64,000 nt of DNA from VBDM01 sp035499735 (GTDB taxonomy: Bacteria > Pseudomonadota > Gammaproteobacteria > Burkholderiales > SG8-39). The DNA lies in NCBI GenBank assembly GCA_035499735.1, contig DATJYC010000070.1, positions 54,990 to 118,989 of the forward strand, written 5' to 3'. The notes beneath the pieces are model-generated. The model did no database searches, was not told the DNA's origin, and saw only the letters and a program-made list of their open reading frames with translations. Shown one piece after another: positions 56,348-64,000 of the stretch (positions are counted from its first letter, which is position 1; each line of letters opens with the position of its first letter). The position numbers and the translations under genes are program-made.

Positions 56348-57571
56348 ATGAACTGCTGCAAGGCATCAGCTGCCGTATTCCTCGCGTTTCTTGGCACTGC
56401 CGCGCTGGCGCAGGCTCCGGACGCGCCACCACCCTGGAAGCAGGGTATGACCCCGGAGCAATCCAGCTCCACGCTGCATCCCTTTGCGCCCCATATGACC
56501 GGCCGGGACGCAAAGAGCCTCCCGGTGAACACGCTGAAAGTGCCCGCCGGCTTCAAGGTGGAAGTCTGGGCGGACGGCATCCCCGAGGCACGATCGCTCG
56601 CGCTGGGTGACAAGGGCACGGTGTTCGTCAGCAACCGCTTGGCCAAGAACGTCTATGCCGTGGTCGACAAGGGCGGCACGCGCGAAGTGAAAACCCTGCT
56701 CAAAGGGCTCAACGCCCCGAACGGCATCGCGTTCAGCAAGGGCACGCTCTACGTCGCCGAGCGCGACCGCATCACGCGCTACGACGGCATCGAGGATAAC
56801 CTCGACAATCCGCCGGCTCCGAAGGTCGTGGTCGACAACCTCGACCCGACGAATCAGCCCGGGCACTTCTGGAAGTACCTCGCGCTGGGGCCGGACGGCA
56901 AGCTCTACTTCAACATCGGCGCGCCCGGCAACATCGTGATGCCGAGCTACATGCAGGCCTCGGTCATGCGCGTCGACCCGAAGACCGGCGTGCTCGAGCA
57001 GGTGGCGCGGGGCGTCCGCAACTCCGTGGGCATCACCTTCAACCCGAAGACGAAGGAGGTGTGGTTCACCAACCACGGCCGCGACTGGCTGGGCGACGAC
57101 TCGCCGAACGACACGCTGCACCGCGTCTCCATGTCGTCGAAGAGCGCGCCCAACTTCGGCTACCCGTTCTGCCACCAGGGCGACACACTCGACCCGGAGT
57201 ACGGCAAGAACCGCTCGTGCAACGAGTTCGCCAAGCCGGCGCTCAAGCTCGGCACGCACATCGCGCCGCTGGGCGTGAAGTTCTACAACGGCAAGATGTT
57301 CCCGGCGGAGTACCAGAACACCCTGTTCATCGCGATGCACGGCTCGTGGAACCGGCAGCCGAAGCAGGGCTACAACATCATGCACGTGAGCTTCGACGCG
57401 AACGGCAACCCGAAGATGGCGCCCTTCCTGACCGGCTTCCTGCAGGACGAGAAGGCCGACCCGCCGATGTGGGGTCGTCCAGTGGACATCCTGCAGATGA
57501 AGGACGGATCGCTGCTCTTCTCCGACGACTACAACGGAATCCTCTACCGCGTCAGCTACGCGAAGAAGTGA
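56348..57571 (+). CDS. PQQ-type sugar/sorbosone dehydrogenase, periplasmic
   Basis: A 407-residue protein with signal peptide (cleaved near ALAQA, residue 22-24). The six-bladed beta-propeller of soluble glucose/sorbosone dehydrogenases is suggested by repeated segments such as FVSNRLAKNVYAV, LNAPNGIAFSKGTLYVAER and RGVRNSVGITFNPKTKEVWFTNHGRDW (shown as NSVGITFNPKTKEVWFTNHG). The Cys pair (FCHQGD, NRSCNEF) may form a disulfide. It lies divergent to pqqA and is coupled to a cytochrome gene, so PQQ as cofactor is likely though not proven. AAGGAGGAG precedes the ATG. Confidence 0.85.
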   Translation: MNCCKASAAVFLAFLGTAALAQAPDAPPPWKQGMTPEQSSSTLHPFAPHMTGRDAKSLPVNTLKVPAGFKVEVWADGIPEARSLALGDKGTVFVSNRLAKNVYAVVDKGGTREVKTLLKGLNAPNGIAFSKGTLYVAERDRITRYDGIEDNLDNPPAPKVVVDNLDPTNQPGHFWKYLALGPDGKLYFNIGAPGNIVMPSYMQASVMRVDPKTGVLEQVARGVRNSVGITFNPKTKEVWFTNHGRDWLGDDSPNDTLHRVSMSSKSAPNFGYPFCHQGDTLDPEYGKNRSCNEFAKPALKLGTHIAPLGVKFYNGKMFPAEYQNTLFIAMHGSWNRQPKQGYNIMHVSFDANGNPKMAPFLTGFLQDEKADPPMWGRPVDILQMKDGSLLFSDDYNGILYRVSYAKK

Positions 57572-58149
57572 ACGGCATTTTCGGCAATGCGGGCGCGGCG
57601 GCGTGGGCCGCCGCGCTTTGTTTTTTCACCTGGGGAGCGGCGTTCGCCGCGGATCCCCAGCTGTGCGCAGCGTGTCACGGCGCCGACGGAAACTCGCTCA
57701 TCCCGGCGAATCCGTCGCTCGCAGGGCAGCCGGAGCAGGCGATCTCCACCCAGCTCTACCAGTTCCGCGAGGGCAACCGCAAGGACCCGCAGATGTCGCC
57801 GATGGCGGAGAAGCTCAGCAACAAGGAGATGAACGAGCTGGCCGCTTATTTCTCCAGGCAGAAGCCGGCGGCGCCGACGCACAAGACATCGCCAGAGAGC
57901 GCCGCGGCGGGACCGAAGCTTGCGCAGCAGTTCAACTGCGTGCAGTGCCACGGGCCGGCGCTGCGCGGCCAGCAGCATATTCCGCGCATCGCCGGTCAGC
58001 AGTACGACTACCTGCTCGCGCAGCTGCGCAAGTTCAAGGCGCGCACGCGCGCCGACCTGGACGGGAACATGACCGCTGCCGCCGAGCCGCTGAAAGACAA
58101 GGACATCGAGATCCTCGTCGACTACATCGCGGGGCTGAACCCGCAGTAG
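57568..58149 (+). CDS. Di-haem cytochrome c (c4-like)
   Basis: A 193-residue periplasmic protein with signal peptide and two haem sites, CAACH (about 37-41) and CVQCH (about 129-133), each followed by a downstream Met-containing stretch (DPQMSPMAEKLSN and DGNMTAAAEPLKD). This is the cytochrome c4 layout. Start GTG at 57568 overlaps the dehydrogenase stop, so it probably accepts electrons from that enzyme. Confidence 0.9.
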   Translation: MNGIFGNAGAAAWAAALCFFTWGAAFAADPQLCAACHGADGNSLIPANPSLAGQPEQAISTQLYQFREGNRKDPQMSPMAEKLSNKEMNELAAYFSRQKPAAPTHKTSPESAAAGPKLAQQFNCVQCHGPALRGQQHIPRIAGQQYDYLLAQLRKFKARTRADLDGNMTAAAEPLKDKDIEILVDYIAGLNPQ

Positions 58150-58153
58150 ACGC

Positions 58154-58576
58154 ATGCCGGCGCTTCCGCTTTTCCACCTTGCGTTCCCGGTGACAAGCCT
58201 CGAGAAGGCGCGCGCCTTCTACGGCGGGCTGCTTGGCTGCCGCGAGGGGCGCTCCGCGCCGGACTGGGTGGACTTCGATTTCTACGGCCACCAGATAGTG
58301 GCGCATTTGGCGCCCGACGAAGTGGGTCACAGGAACGCCAATGCGGTCGATGGCGACAGCGTGCCGGTTCGCCATTTCGGGGCGATCCTTCCGCTGGACG
58401 AGTGGGAGGAGCTCGCCGCAAAGCTCAGGGCAGCCGGACAGGAATTCATCATCGAGCCGCATGTCCGCTTCAAGGGCCAGGTCGGCGAGCAGGCGACCAT
58501 GTTCCTGCTCGATCCCTGCCGCAACGCGCTCGAGTTCAAGGCATTCAGGGACATCGGCAGGCTGTTCGCGAAGTAG
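58154..58576 (+). CDS. VOC-family (glyoxalase-like) protein
   Basis: A 140-residue protein with the vicinal-oxygen-chelate fold: FHLAFPVTSLEKARAFYGGLLG at the start (first metal His), a middle His in HFGAILPLDEWEEL and an acidic residue in PCRNALEFKAF. It lies 4 nt after the cytochrome gene. Function unknown; a role with the PQQ dehydrogenase product is possible but unproven. Confidence 0.85.
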   Translation: MPALPLFHLAFPVTSLEKARAFYGGLLGCREGRSAPDWVDFDFYGHQIVAHLAPDEVGHRNANAVDGDSVPVRHFGAILPLDEWEELAAKLRAAGQEFIIEPHVRFKGQVGEQATMFLLDPCRNALEFKAFRDIGRLFAK

Positions 58577-58587
58577 GGCGGTGCCCC

Positions 58588-58616
58588 TTGGCGCGCGGGC
58601 GCCGCGCGCGGATAAT
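58588..58616 (+). promoter_or_regulatory. Promoter for the TAXI-TRAP operon
   Basis: TTGGCG (58588-58593) and GATAAT (58611-58616) with a 17-nt spacer. The leader is about 62 nt, with AGGAGG before the start codon. Confidence 0.55.
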
Positions 58617-58684
58617 CCGCGGTAAAACGGCGGGCCAACGCCGGGAGGCATCAGAGACTACTAACATTTTAGGAGGGAAACCCG

Positions 58685-59647
58685 ATGAGACTTCTTGGAT
58701 CCGCACTCCTTGGCGCAGCGCTGGCGCTTTGCGGCGGCGCCTACGGGCAGGAGAAGTACAGCCTGTCGATCGCGACCGGAGGCACCGGCGGCGTCTATTA
58801 CCCGATCGGCGGCGGCATGGCGAACATACTGTCGAAGTACGTGCCGGGCATGCAGGCGACCGCCGAGGTCACCGGCGGCTCGGTCGACAATCTCAAGCTG
58901 ATCGCCACGGGCAAGCCCTACATCGCGTTCTCGATGGCGGACGCCGGGCAGGACGCGTACCGCGGGGAGGACAAGTTCAAAGGGACCAAGGTGCCGCTGC
59001 GCACCCTGATGGTCCTCTACCCGAATCGCATGCACGTGGTGACCATCGAAGGCACGGGCATCAGCAAGATGTCCGACCTGAAGGGCAGGCGCGTCTCCAC
59101 CGGCTCGCCGGGCAGCGCAACGGAGGTGATGGCCTTTCGCGTGATCGAGGCGTCCGGACTCGACAAGGACAAGGACATGACGCGCGAGCGCCTGGGCGTC
59201 GCCGAATCGGTGAACGCCATCAAGGACCGCAAGATCGACGCGTTCTTCTGGGTGGGGGGCCTGCCGACCGCCGCGGTCACCGATCTCGCCAACACTCCCG
59301 GTGTGAAGATCAAGATGATCGACCACGGCGACACCGTGGACAAGATGAACAAGAAGTACGGCCAGCTGTACGTCCACGACTCGATTCCGAAGAGTACGTA
59401 CAGGGGCATGGACGCGGACAACAAGATAGCCACGGTGTGGAATATCCTGGTCTCGAACGAGAACCTGAGCGACAAGACCGCATACGCCATCGTGAAGACG
59501 ATCTTCGATCACAAGGCCGATCTGGTCGCCGTGCACAAGGAATCGGAGAACTTCACCCTCGCAAATCAGAAGGCATCGGCGTCCCCCATTCCCTACCATC
59601 CTGGGGCGATCAAGTACTTCGCCGAGCGCGGCGTCAAGCTGAACTAG
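58685..59647 (+). CDS. TAXI-family TRAP transporter solute-binding protein
   Basis: A 320-residue periplasmic binding protein. A signal peptide (cleaved near AYGQE) is followed by the TAXI pattern SIATGGTGGVYYPIGGG. The rest has two alpha/beta lobes, including LKGRRVSTGSPGSATEVMA. The TAXI group binds organic acids such as glutamate or 2-oxoglutarate, but ligands are known for few members. It is followed by the fused permease gene. Confidence 0.92.
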   Translation: MRLLGSALLGAALALCGGAYGQEKYSLSIATGGTGGVYYPIGGGMANILSKYVPGMQATAEVTGGSVDNLKLIATGKPYIAFSMADAGQDAYRGEDKFKGTKVPLRTLMVLYPNRMHVVTIEGTGISKMSDLKGRRVSTGSPGSATEVMAFRVIEASGLDKDKDMTRERLGVAESVNAIKDRKIDAFFWVGGLPTAAVTDLANTPGVKIKMIDHGDTVDKMNKKYGQLYVHDSIPKSTYRGMDADNKIATVWNILVSNENLSDKTAYAIVKTIFDHKADLVAVHKESENFTLANQKASASPIPYHPGAIKYFAERGVKLN

Positions 59648-59708
59648 CACGGCACGATACGGGTCCTGTGGCGCGGCGCCGTGCTAGCATGCGCGCCGAG
59701 GAGAGCGC

Positions 59709-61742
59709 ATGAGCGAGACTGCGGGACAGGAGTCGGCCGGGCAAGCGATCGACGCCGAGGCGCTCCGGAAGGCCGAGGAGTTCATCGAGGAGGAGGAGGG
59801 GCGCACCAACAAGCTGCGCGGCTGGCTCGGCGTGTTCGTGACCGCCGTGGCGATCGCCATGTCGCTGTTCCACCTGTATTCCGCCTACTCGATAGTGACT
59901 GCGCAGGTCATGCGCCCGGTGCACGTAGGCTTCGTGCTCTTCCTCGTCTACCTGTTGTTCCCCGTCGCGCAGCGCTACCGCCACCGCATCATGTGGTGGG
60001 ACTGGATCGCGGCGTTCGCCGCGATCGCGATCGTCGCCTACATTATCCGGGGCGGGGACGACTTCTGGGACCGCAACACCTCGCCCGACAACTGGGACAT
60101 CTTCTTCGGCGTGCTGCTGATCCTGATGATCCTGGAGGGGATGCGCCGTGCCTCGGGCTGGATCATTCCGGGGGTGGTGGTCGCCTTTCTCCTCTACGCG
60201 ATGTTCGGCGAGCACCTCCCGGGATCGTGGGCCCACCAGGACTACGAGGTCGGGCGGCTCGTCGGCCAGATGTACATGACGCTCGAGGGGATTTTCGGCG
60301 TCGCAGTGGACGTGTCCTCGTCGCTCATTATCCTCTTCACCATCTTCGGCGCCTTCCTCCAATACTCCGGAGCCGGCAAGTTCTTCATCGATTTCTCGCT
60401 CTCGGCGATGGGCGGCAAGTCGACGGGCGCCGGACGCACCGTGGTGCTCGCGTCCTTCCTTCTCGGCGGGCCGTCGGGCTCGGGTGTCGCGACGACGGTG
60501 ACGCTCGGCTCGGTCGCCTACCCGATGCTCGCCAAGGCTGGCTACGGCAAGGACGCGGCAGGGGGCTTGCTCGCCGCGGGCGGCCTGGGCGCGATCATCT
60601 CGCCACCGGTGCTCGGCGCCGCGGCCTTCCTCATCGCGGAGTTCCTGAAGATCTCGTACCTCGACGTGCTGTTGATGGCGACAATCCCGACCTGCCTTTA
60701 CTACTTCGCACTGTTCCTCATGGTCGAAATCGATGCGCGCAAGTTCGGGATGAGCGGGGTACGCTTCGAGCGCGTGGAGTCGTTGTGGAGCCTCACCAAG
60801 CAGTACTGGTTCCATTTCCTGTCGCTCGTCTCGATCGTTGTATTCATGCTGCTCGGATACTCGCCCGTGATGTCGGTTTTCTGGGCGACCGTGGCGTCCT
60901 TCGTCACGAGCTTCCTGCACCGCGACTGCGCGATGTTCTCGTACGACCTGTTCCGCGGCCGCGAGCCCTGGGTGAAGGGCGTGTTCCAGTCGAAGTTCTT
61001 CAAGGCGCTGGAGGCCGGCTCGACCGGGGTCCTGAACGTGGCGATCACCTGCGCGGGCGCGGGGCTGATCGTCGGTGTGGTCACGCTGACCGGCTTGGGC
61101 CTGAAGTTCAGCGCGATCATCATCGACTACGCCGGGGGGTCGCTGTTGCTCACCGCGGTCTATACGTCGTTGATCGTCTGGATCGTCGGCCTCGCGGTCC
61201 CGGTAACCGCCTCGTACATCATCTGCGCGGTGGTAGCGGCGCCGGCGATGATCAAGCTCGGCGTGCCCGACTTTGCCGCGCACATGTTCATCTTCTACTA
61301 CGCGGTCCTGTCGGAAGTCTCGCCGCCCACCGCGCTCTCGCCCTTCGCGGCGGCGGCCATCACGCGCGGCGACCCGTACAAGACGACGCTGCAATCCTGG
61401 AAATACACGCTGCCCGCCTTCCTTGTCCCCTTCATGTTCGTCCTCGACCCGTCCGGCACCGGCCTGCTCCTCACGGGCTCGATCAAGACGCTGGGCAACG
61501 CAGACTGGGGGTCCATCGCGGTCGTCACCGGCACGGCGGCGCTCGGTATCGCGGCGCTCGCGGGCGGTGTGCAGGGCTGGCTGTTCTCCCGCACGAACTG
61601 GGTCGAAAAGTGGCTGCTGATCATCGCCGGCGTCGCGCTCGTCTACCCGACGACCGCGGCGGACATCGCGGGCTTCGGCTGCTTCGTGCTCGTCGTCGCG
61701 ATGCAGCTGCTGCGCAAGCGCATCGCCGGATCGACGGCATAG
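59709..61742 (+). CDS. TRAP transporter fused permease (DctQ-DctM type)
   Basis: A 677-residue inner-membrane protein. A soluble N-terminus of about 30 residues is followed by four small-subunit (DctQ-like) helices and the large DctM-like region, with ASFLLGGPSGSGVATTVTLG and LAAGGLGAIISPPVLGAAAF. Fusion of the two subunits is normal for TAXI systems. It uses a sodium or proton gradient to import the ligand. The long antisense open frame over it is a composition shadow. Confidence 0.93.
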   Translation: MSETAGQESAGQAIDAEALRKAEEFIEEEEGRTNKLRGWLGVFVTAVAIAMSLFHLYSAYSIVTAQVMRPVHVGFVLFLVYLLFPVAQRYRHRIMWWDWIAAFAAIAIVAYIIRGGDDFWDRNTSPDNWDIFFGVLLILMILEGMRRASGWIIPGVVVAFLLYAMFGEHLPGSWAHQDYEVGRLVGQMYMTLEGIFGVAVDVSSSLIILFTIFGAFLQYSGAGKFFIDFSLSAMGGKSTGAGRTVVLASFLLGGPSGSGVATTVTLGSVAYPMLAKAGYGKDAAGGLLAAGGLGAIISPPVLGAAAFLIAEFLKISYLDVLLMATIPTCLYYFALFLMVEIDARKFGMSGVRFERVESLWSLTKQYWFHFLSLVSIVVFMLLGYSPVMSVFWATVASFVTSFLHRDCAMFSYDLFRGREPWVKGVFQSKFFKALEAGSTGVLNVAITCAGAGLIVGVVTLTGLGLKFSAIIIDYAGGSLLLTAVYTSLIVWIVGLAVPVTASYIICAVVAAPAMIKLGVPDFAAHMFIFYYAVLSEVSPPTALSPFAAAAITRGDPYKTTLQSWKYTLPAFLVPFMFVLDPSGTGLLLTGSIKTLGNADWGSIAVVTGTAALGIAALAGGVQGWLFSRTNWVEKWLLIIAGVALVYPTTAADIAGFGCFVLVVAMQLLRKRIAGSTA

Positions 61743-61759
61743 CGCGCTAGAATTACCCG

Positions 61760-62248
61760 ATGCAGCCCGTATCGGGAACGTTCCAGGCGAAGCTCGTGGC
61801 GCCGTTCGGTCTGCTCGGGGTCCGGACTTCCTGCGGTCGGCTTGCCGAGATCGTTTTCCTCAGGCCGGGCGGTGCGGCGCTCTCGCCGCGCGACGGCGTC
61901 GCCGAGCGCACCTGCGTTCAGCTCGAAGGCTACCTCGCCGACCCTGAGTTCCGCTTCGACCTCCCGCTCGCTCGATCGGGCACGTCGTTCCAGCTCCGCG
62001 TCTGGGCAAAGATCGCCGCCATTGCGCCCGGGCGCACGCGAAGCTACGGCGAGATCGCGCGGGAAATCGACTCCGCGCCGCGCGCCGTCGGGCAGGCGTG
62101 CGGGGCGAATCCGCTGCCGCTCGTCGTGCCTTGCCATCGCGTGCTCGCCGCGGGCGGAATTGGCGGCTTCGCGCACCGCGAGGGAGGCTTCCCGCTCGCG
62201 GTGAAGCGCTGGCTGCTCGCGCACGAGGGGGCCCCGGTCGCGCGATGA
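61760..62248 (+). CDS. ogt: Methylated-DNA--protein-cysteine methyltransferase
   Basis: A 162-residue DNA repair protein that takes the alkyl group from O6-alkylguanine onto its Cys. The active site is PCHRVLAAGG, and the helix-turn-helix region GRTRSYGEIAREI with RAVGQACGANP (Arg finger) is complete. A short variant without the Ada regulator domain. The stop overlaps xerD (ATGA). Confidence 0.93.
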   Translation: MQPVSGTFQAKLVAPFGLLGVRTSCGRLAEIVFLRPGGAALSPRDGVAERTCVQLEGYLADPEFRFDLPLARSGTSFQLRVWAKIAAIAPGRTRSYGEIAREIDSAPRAVGQACGANPLPLVVPCHRVLAAGGIGGFAHREGGFPLAVKRWLLAHEGAPVAR

Positions 62249-63162
62249 ACGCGCAAAATGCAGCGTTGCTCGACGAGTTCTGCGACGCCGTGTGGCTGGA
62301 AGACGGGCTGGCGAAAAACACGCTGGAATCTTACCGGCGCGACCTGCGCCTGTTCTCCCATTGGCTCGAGCGTCGGCGCCGCGTCTCGCTGCTGCATGCG
62401 ACCGAAGCCGATCTGGCCGGGTACCTCGCGTCGCGGTCCACGGGCGGCACGGGAAAGGGGCGCGGCATCCGACCGAGCACGCAGGCCCGCCTGCACTCCA
62501 GCCTCAAGCGCTTCTACCAGTTTCTCGCCCGCGGGCGACGCATCGAAGTCGATCCGACCCTGAAGCTCGACGCCCCGAAAAGACCACCGAGATTTCCAAA
62601 GACGCTCTCGGAGGAGGACGTCGAGGCGCTGATCGTTCGTCCCGAGGCGGAGACTCCGCTCGGCCTGCGCGACCGGACCATGCTGGAAGTGGTCTACGCA
62701 AGCGGGCTGCGGGTGTCGGAACTGGTGCGCCTGAAGCTCGCCGAAGTGAGCTACGACATGGGCGTGGTGCGGGTTTTCGGCAAGGGCGCCAAGGAGCGCC
62801 TGGTGCCGCTGGGCGAGGAGGCGCTCGCCTGGCTTGCGCGCTACGCGAAAGAGGGCCGGCCGGCGATTCTGGGCGGGCGCTCGAGCGACTACGTGTTTGT
62901 CACCGGGCGGGGCGGGCCGATGACACGGCAGGCGTTCTGGCACCTGCTGAAGAAGCGGGCCGCACGGGCCATTCCCGGCAAGGCGCTATCGCCGCACACG
63001 CTGCGCCATGCCTTCGCCACGCACCTTCTTAATCACGGCGCGGACCTGCGCGTGGTGCAGATGCTGCTCGGTCACAGCGACCTGTCGACCACCCAGATCT
63101 ATACCCACGTGGCGCGCGAGCGCATGAAGGAACTGCACTCGCAACATCACCCGCGCGGGTGA
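62245..63162 (+). CDS. xerD: Tyrosine recombinase XerD
   Basis: A 305-residue site-specific recombinase for chromosome dimer resolution at dif with XerC. The catalytic set is visible: Arg in YASGLRVSELVRL, HTLRHAFATHLL (His and Arg), GHSDLSTTQIYTHV (His and Tyr nucleophile). The N-terminal SAM-like domain has LAKNTLESYRRDLR. Its place before dsbC is shared with gammaproteobacteria (xerD-dsbC), which supports XerD rather than a phage integrase. Confidence 0.93.
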   Translation: MNAQNAALLDEFCDAVWLEDGLAKNTLESYRRDLRLFSHWLERRRRVSLLHATEADLAGYLASRSTGGTGKGRGIRPSTQARLHSSLKRFYQFLARGRRIEVDPTLKLDAPKRPPRFPKTLSEEDVEALIVRPEAETPLGLRDRTMLEVVYASGLRVSELVRLKLAEVSYDMGVVRVFGKGAKERLVPLGEEALAWLARYAKEGRPAILGGRSSDYVFVTGRGGPMTRQAFWHLLKKRAARAIPGKALSPHTLRHAFATHLLNHGADLRVVQMLLGHSDLSTTQIYTHVARERMKELHSQHHPRG

Positions 63163-63208
63163 GGCTCGAGGCGGCCCCGTGGTGGGGAGACATGCTATTC
63201 TGACGGCC

Positions 63209-64000
63209 ATGAAACCGCTGTTGCCGCGTGCGCTGAGCGCTGTCCTGTTGGGTGCGGTCGCCCTCGTGGGCTGGACCGCTGATCGCCCCGCGGCCGCCGC
63301 TTCCGCGAGTACCCCCGTGCCCGTGACGACGGCGAGCTCTGCGATCAGCACCGCCAGTGCCGGCACGGTCGCTGCGCCCTCGGCCAGCTCGGCGGCGGGC
63401 GTGGCGATTCCCGGCGTCAAGCCGCCGGACATGGTGCGCGCGACGCCGGTGCCCGGCATCTTCGAGGTGCACCGCGGCGCCGACATCATCTACATGACGC
63501 GCGATGGACGCTTCGCCTTCACCGGCGATCTCTATCAGGTCGCGAGCCACGATGATCTCACCGAGGCGCGGCGGCGCGACCTGCGCCGCGAGCTCATCGA
63601 TGCGGTGCCGGAATCGCGCATGGTGGTGTTCTCACCGCCGCAGCCGAAGTACACCGTGACCGTCTTTACGGATGTGGATTGCACCTACTGCCGTGCCTTC
63701 CACCGGCAGATCGCCGACTACAATCGCCTCGGCGTGCGCGTGCGCTACGTATTCTTCCCGCGCACCGGACCCAATACCGAGTCCTGGTACAAGGCGGAGC
63801 AGGTGTGGTGCTCGACCGACCGGCGTGCGGCGCTCACGCGCGCCAAGCTCGGCGAGCCAATCCCGGCAAAGCTCTGCGGCAACGACCCCGTGGCTGAAGA
63901 GTACGCGCTCGGCAAGGCCATCGGCCTCGAGGGCACACCCGGGATCGTGGCCTCCAACGGCACGCTGGTCGGCGGCTACCTGCCACCCGACCAACTGGTC
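63209..64000 (+). CDS. dsbC: Thiol:disulfide interchange protein DsbC (3' end beyond window)
   Basis: The first 264 codons of a periplasmic disulfide isomerase. A signal peptide is followed by an unusually long Ala/Ser/Thr-rich segment (about residues 30-65). The N-terminal dimerisation domain follows (GIFEVHRGADIIYMTRDG), then a thioredoxin-fold domain with active site CTYC in TVFTDVDCTYCRAFH. The cis-Pro is in LEGTPGIVASNG. Two further Cys (WCSTD, KLCGND) match the structural disulfide of the family. The window ends in the C-terminal domain. Confidence 0.9.
   Translation, partial: MKPLLPRALSAVLLGAVALVGWTADRPAAAASASTPVPVTTASSAISTASAGTVAAPSASSAAGVAIPGVKPPDMVRATPVPGIFEVHRGADIIYMTRDGRFAFTGDLYQVASHDDLTEARRRDLRRELIDAVPESRMVVFSPPQPKYTVTVFTDVDCTYCRAFHRQIADYNRLGVRVRYVFFPRTGPNTESWYKAEQVWCSTDRRAALTRAKLGEPIPAKLCGNDPVAEEYALGKAIGLEGTPGIVASNGTLVGGYLPPDQLV

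Noticed and set aside
59634..61394. A 586-codon minus-strand frame over the TRAP permease
   Set aside because: Low-complexity Arg/Glu/His composition without motifs; the plus-strand permease is clear.
62245..63162. Phage or integron integrase
   Set aside because: Length, motifs and the xerD-dsbC gene order indicate the housekeeping XerD.

Overview
The window is about 64 kb of high-GC (roughly 65%), gene-dense chromosome, read as a betaproteobacterium, probably an uncultured Burkholderiales- or Nitrosomonadales-like lineage. The main reason is the long syntenic core mla - ABC-2 exporter - ibaG - murA - his - HIT - tatABC - degS-like - petABC - sspAB, an order typical of that class. The petABC cytochrome bc1 set, MSHA-type pilus genes and a standalone pqq cluster agree with this. 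No insertion sequence, phage gene or CRISPR array was seen.

Layout. (1) 1-13279, minus strand: an MSHA-type type IV pilus assembly cluster. In transcription order it has an orphan ABC ATPase, a sigma54-dependent response regulator, MshM, then the secretin MshL, MshN, the assembly ATPase MshE, platform protein MshG, MshI, MshJ, MshK and a prepilin-like protein cut by the window edge. (2) 13370-20269, plus strand: Mla phospholipid transport (mlaF, E, D, A, C, B), a two-gene ABC-2 exporter, ibaG and murA. (3) 20323-27310: a complete histidine pathway from hisG to hisE, then a HIT protein. (4) 27322-34078: tatABC, a convergent DegS-like protease, petABC with a strong promoter, a terminator, and sspAB. 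TatABC lies next to the Rieske protein, which carries a twin-arginine signal. (5) 34105-34671: tRNA-Thr(UGT) and a degenerate PilZ protein.

(6) 34838-46169 is more accessory. A hydrolase - Ldh-type dehydrogenase - UbiD decarboxylase operon diverges from an ACMSD-like amidohydrolase. Then come a secreted protein, an enoyl-CoA hydratase, a lipoprotein-like methyltransferase, a bactofilin, a MATE exporter and a large Ig-like-repeat lipoprotein. (7) 46170-46495 is an AT-rich divergent control region with a perfect inverted repeat. (8) 46496-49932: a MetC-like PLP enzyme facing a MetE-like / nicotinate phosphoribosyltransferase-like pair. (9) 50018-52941: a small lipoprotein, a split UxaA/SuyAB-like lyase, a chalcone-isomerase-like protein and a YdjM-like membrane protein. 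(10) 52967-58576: pqqABCDE, diverging from a PQQ-type sugar dehydrogenase, a di-haem cytochrome c and a VOC protein. The cofactor, a candidate user enzyme and an electron acceptor thus sit together. (11) 58685-64000: a TAXI-type TRAP uptake system, ogt, xerD and the start of dsbC.

Most genes belong to known families. The less ordinary signals are the ATPase-regulator head of the pilus cluster, the altered c-di-GMP motifs of MshE, the 46.4 kb dyad, the lipoprotein-like methyltransferase, the MetE/NAPRTase pair and the compact PQQ module. Functional calls rest on reading motifs by eye; no database search was possible.
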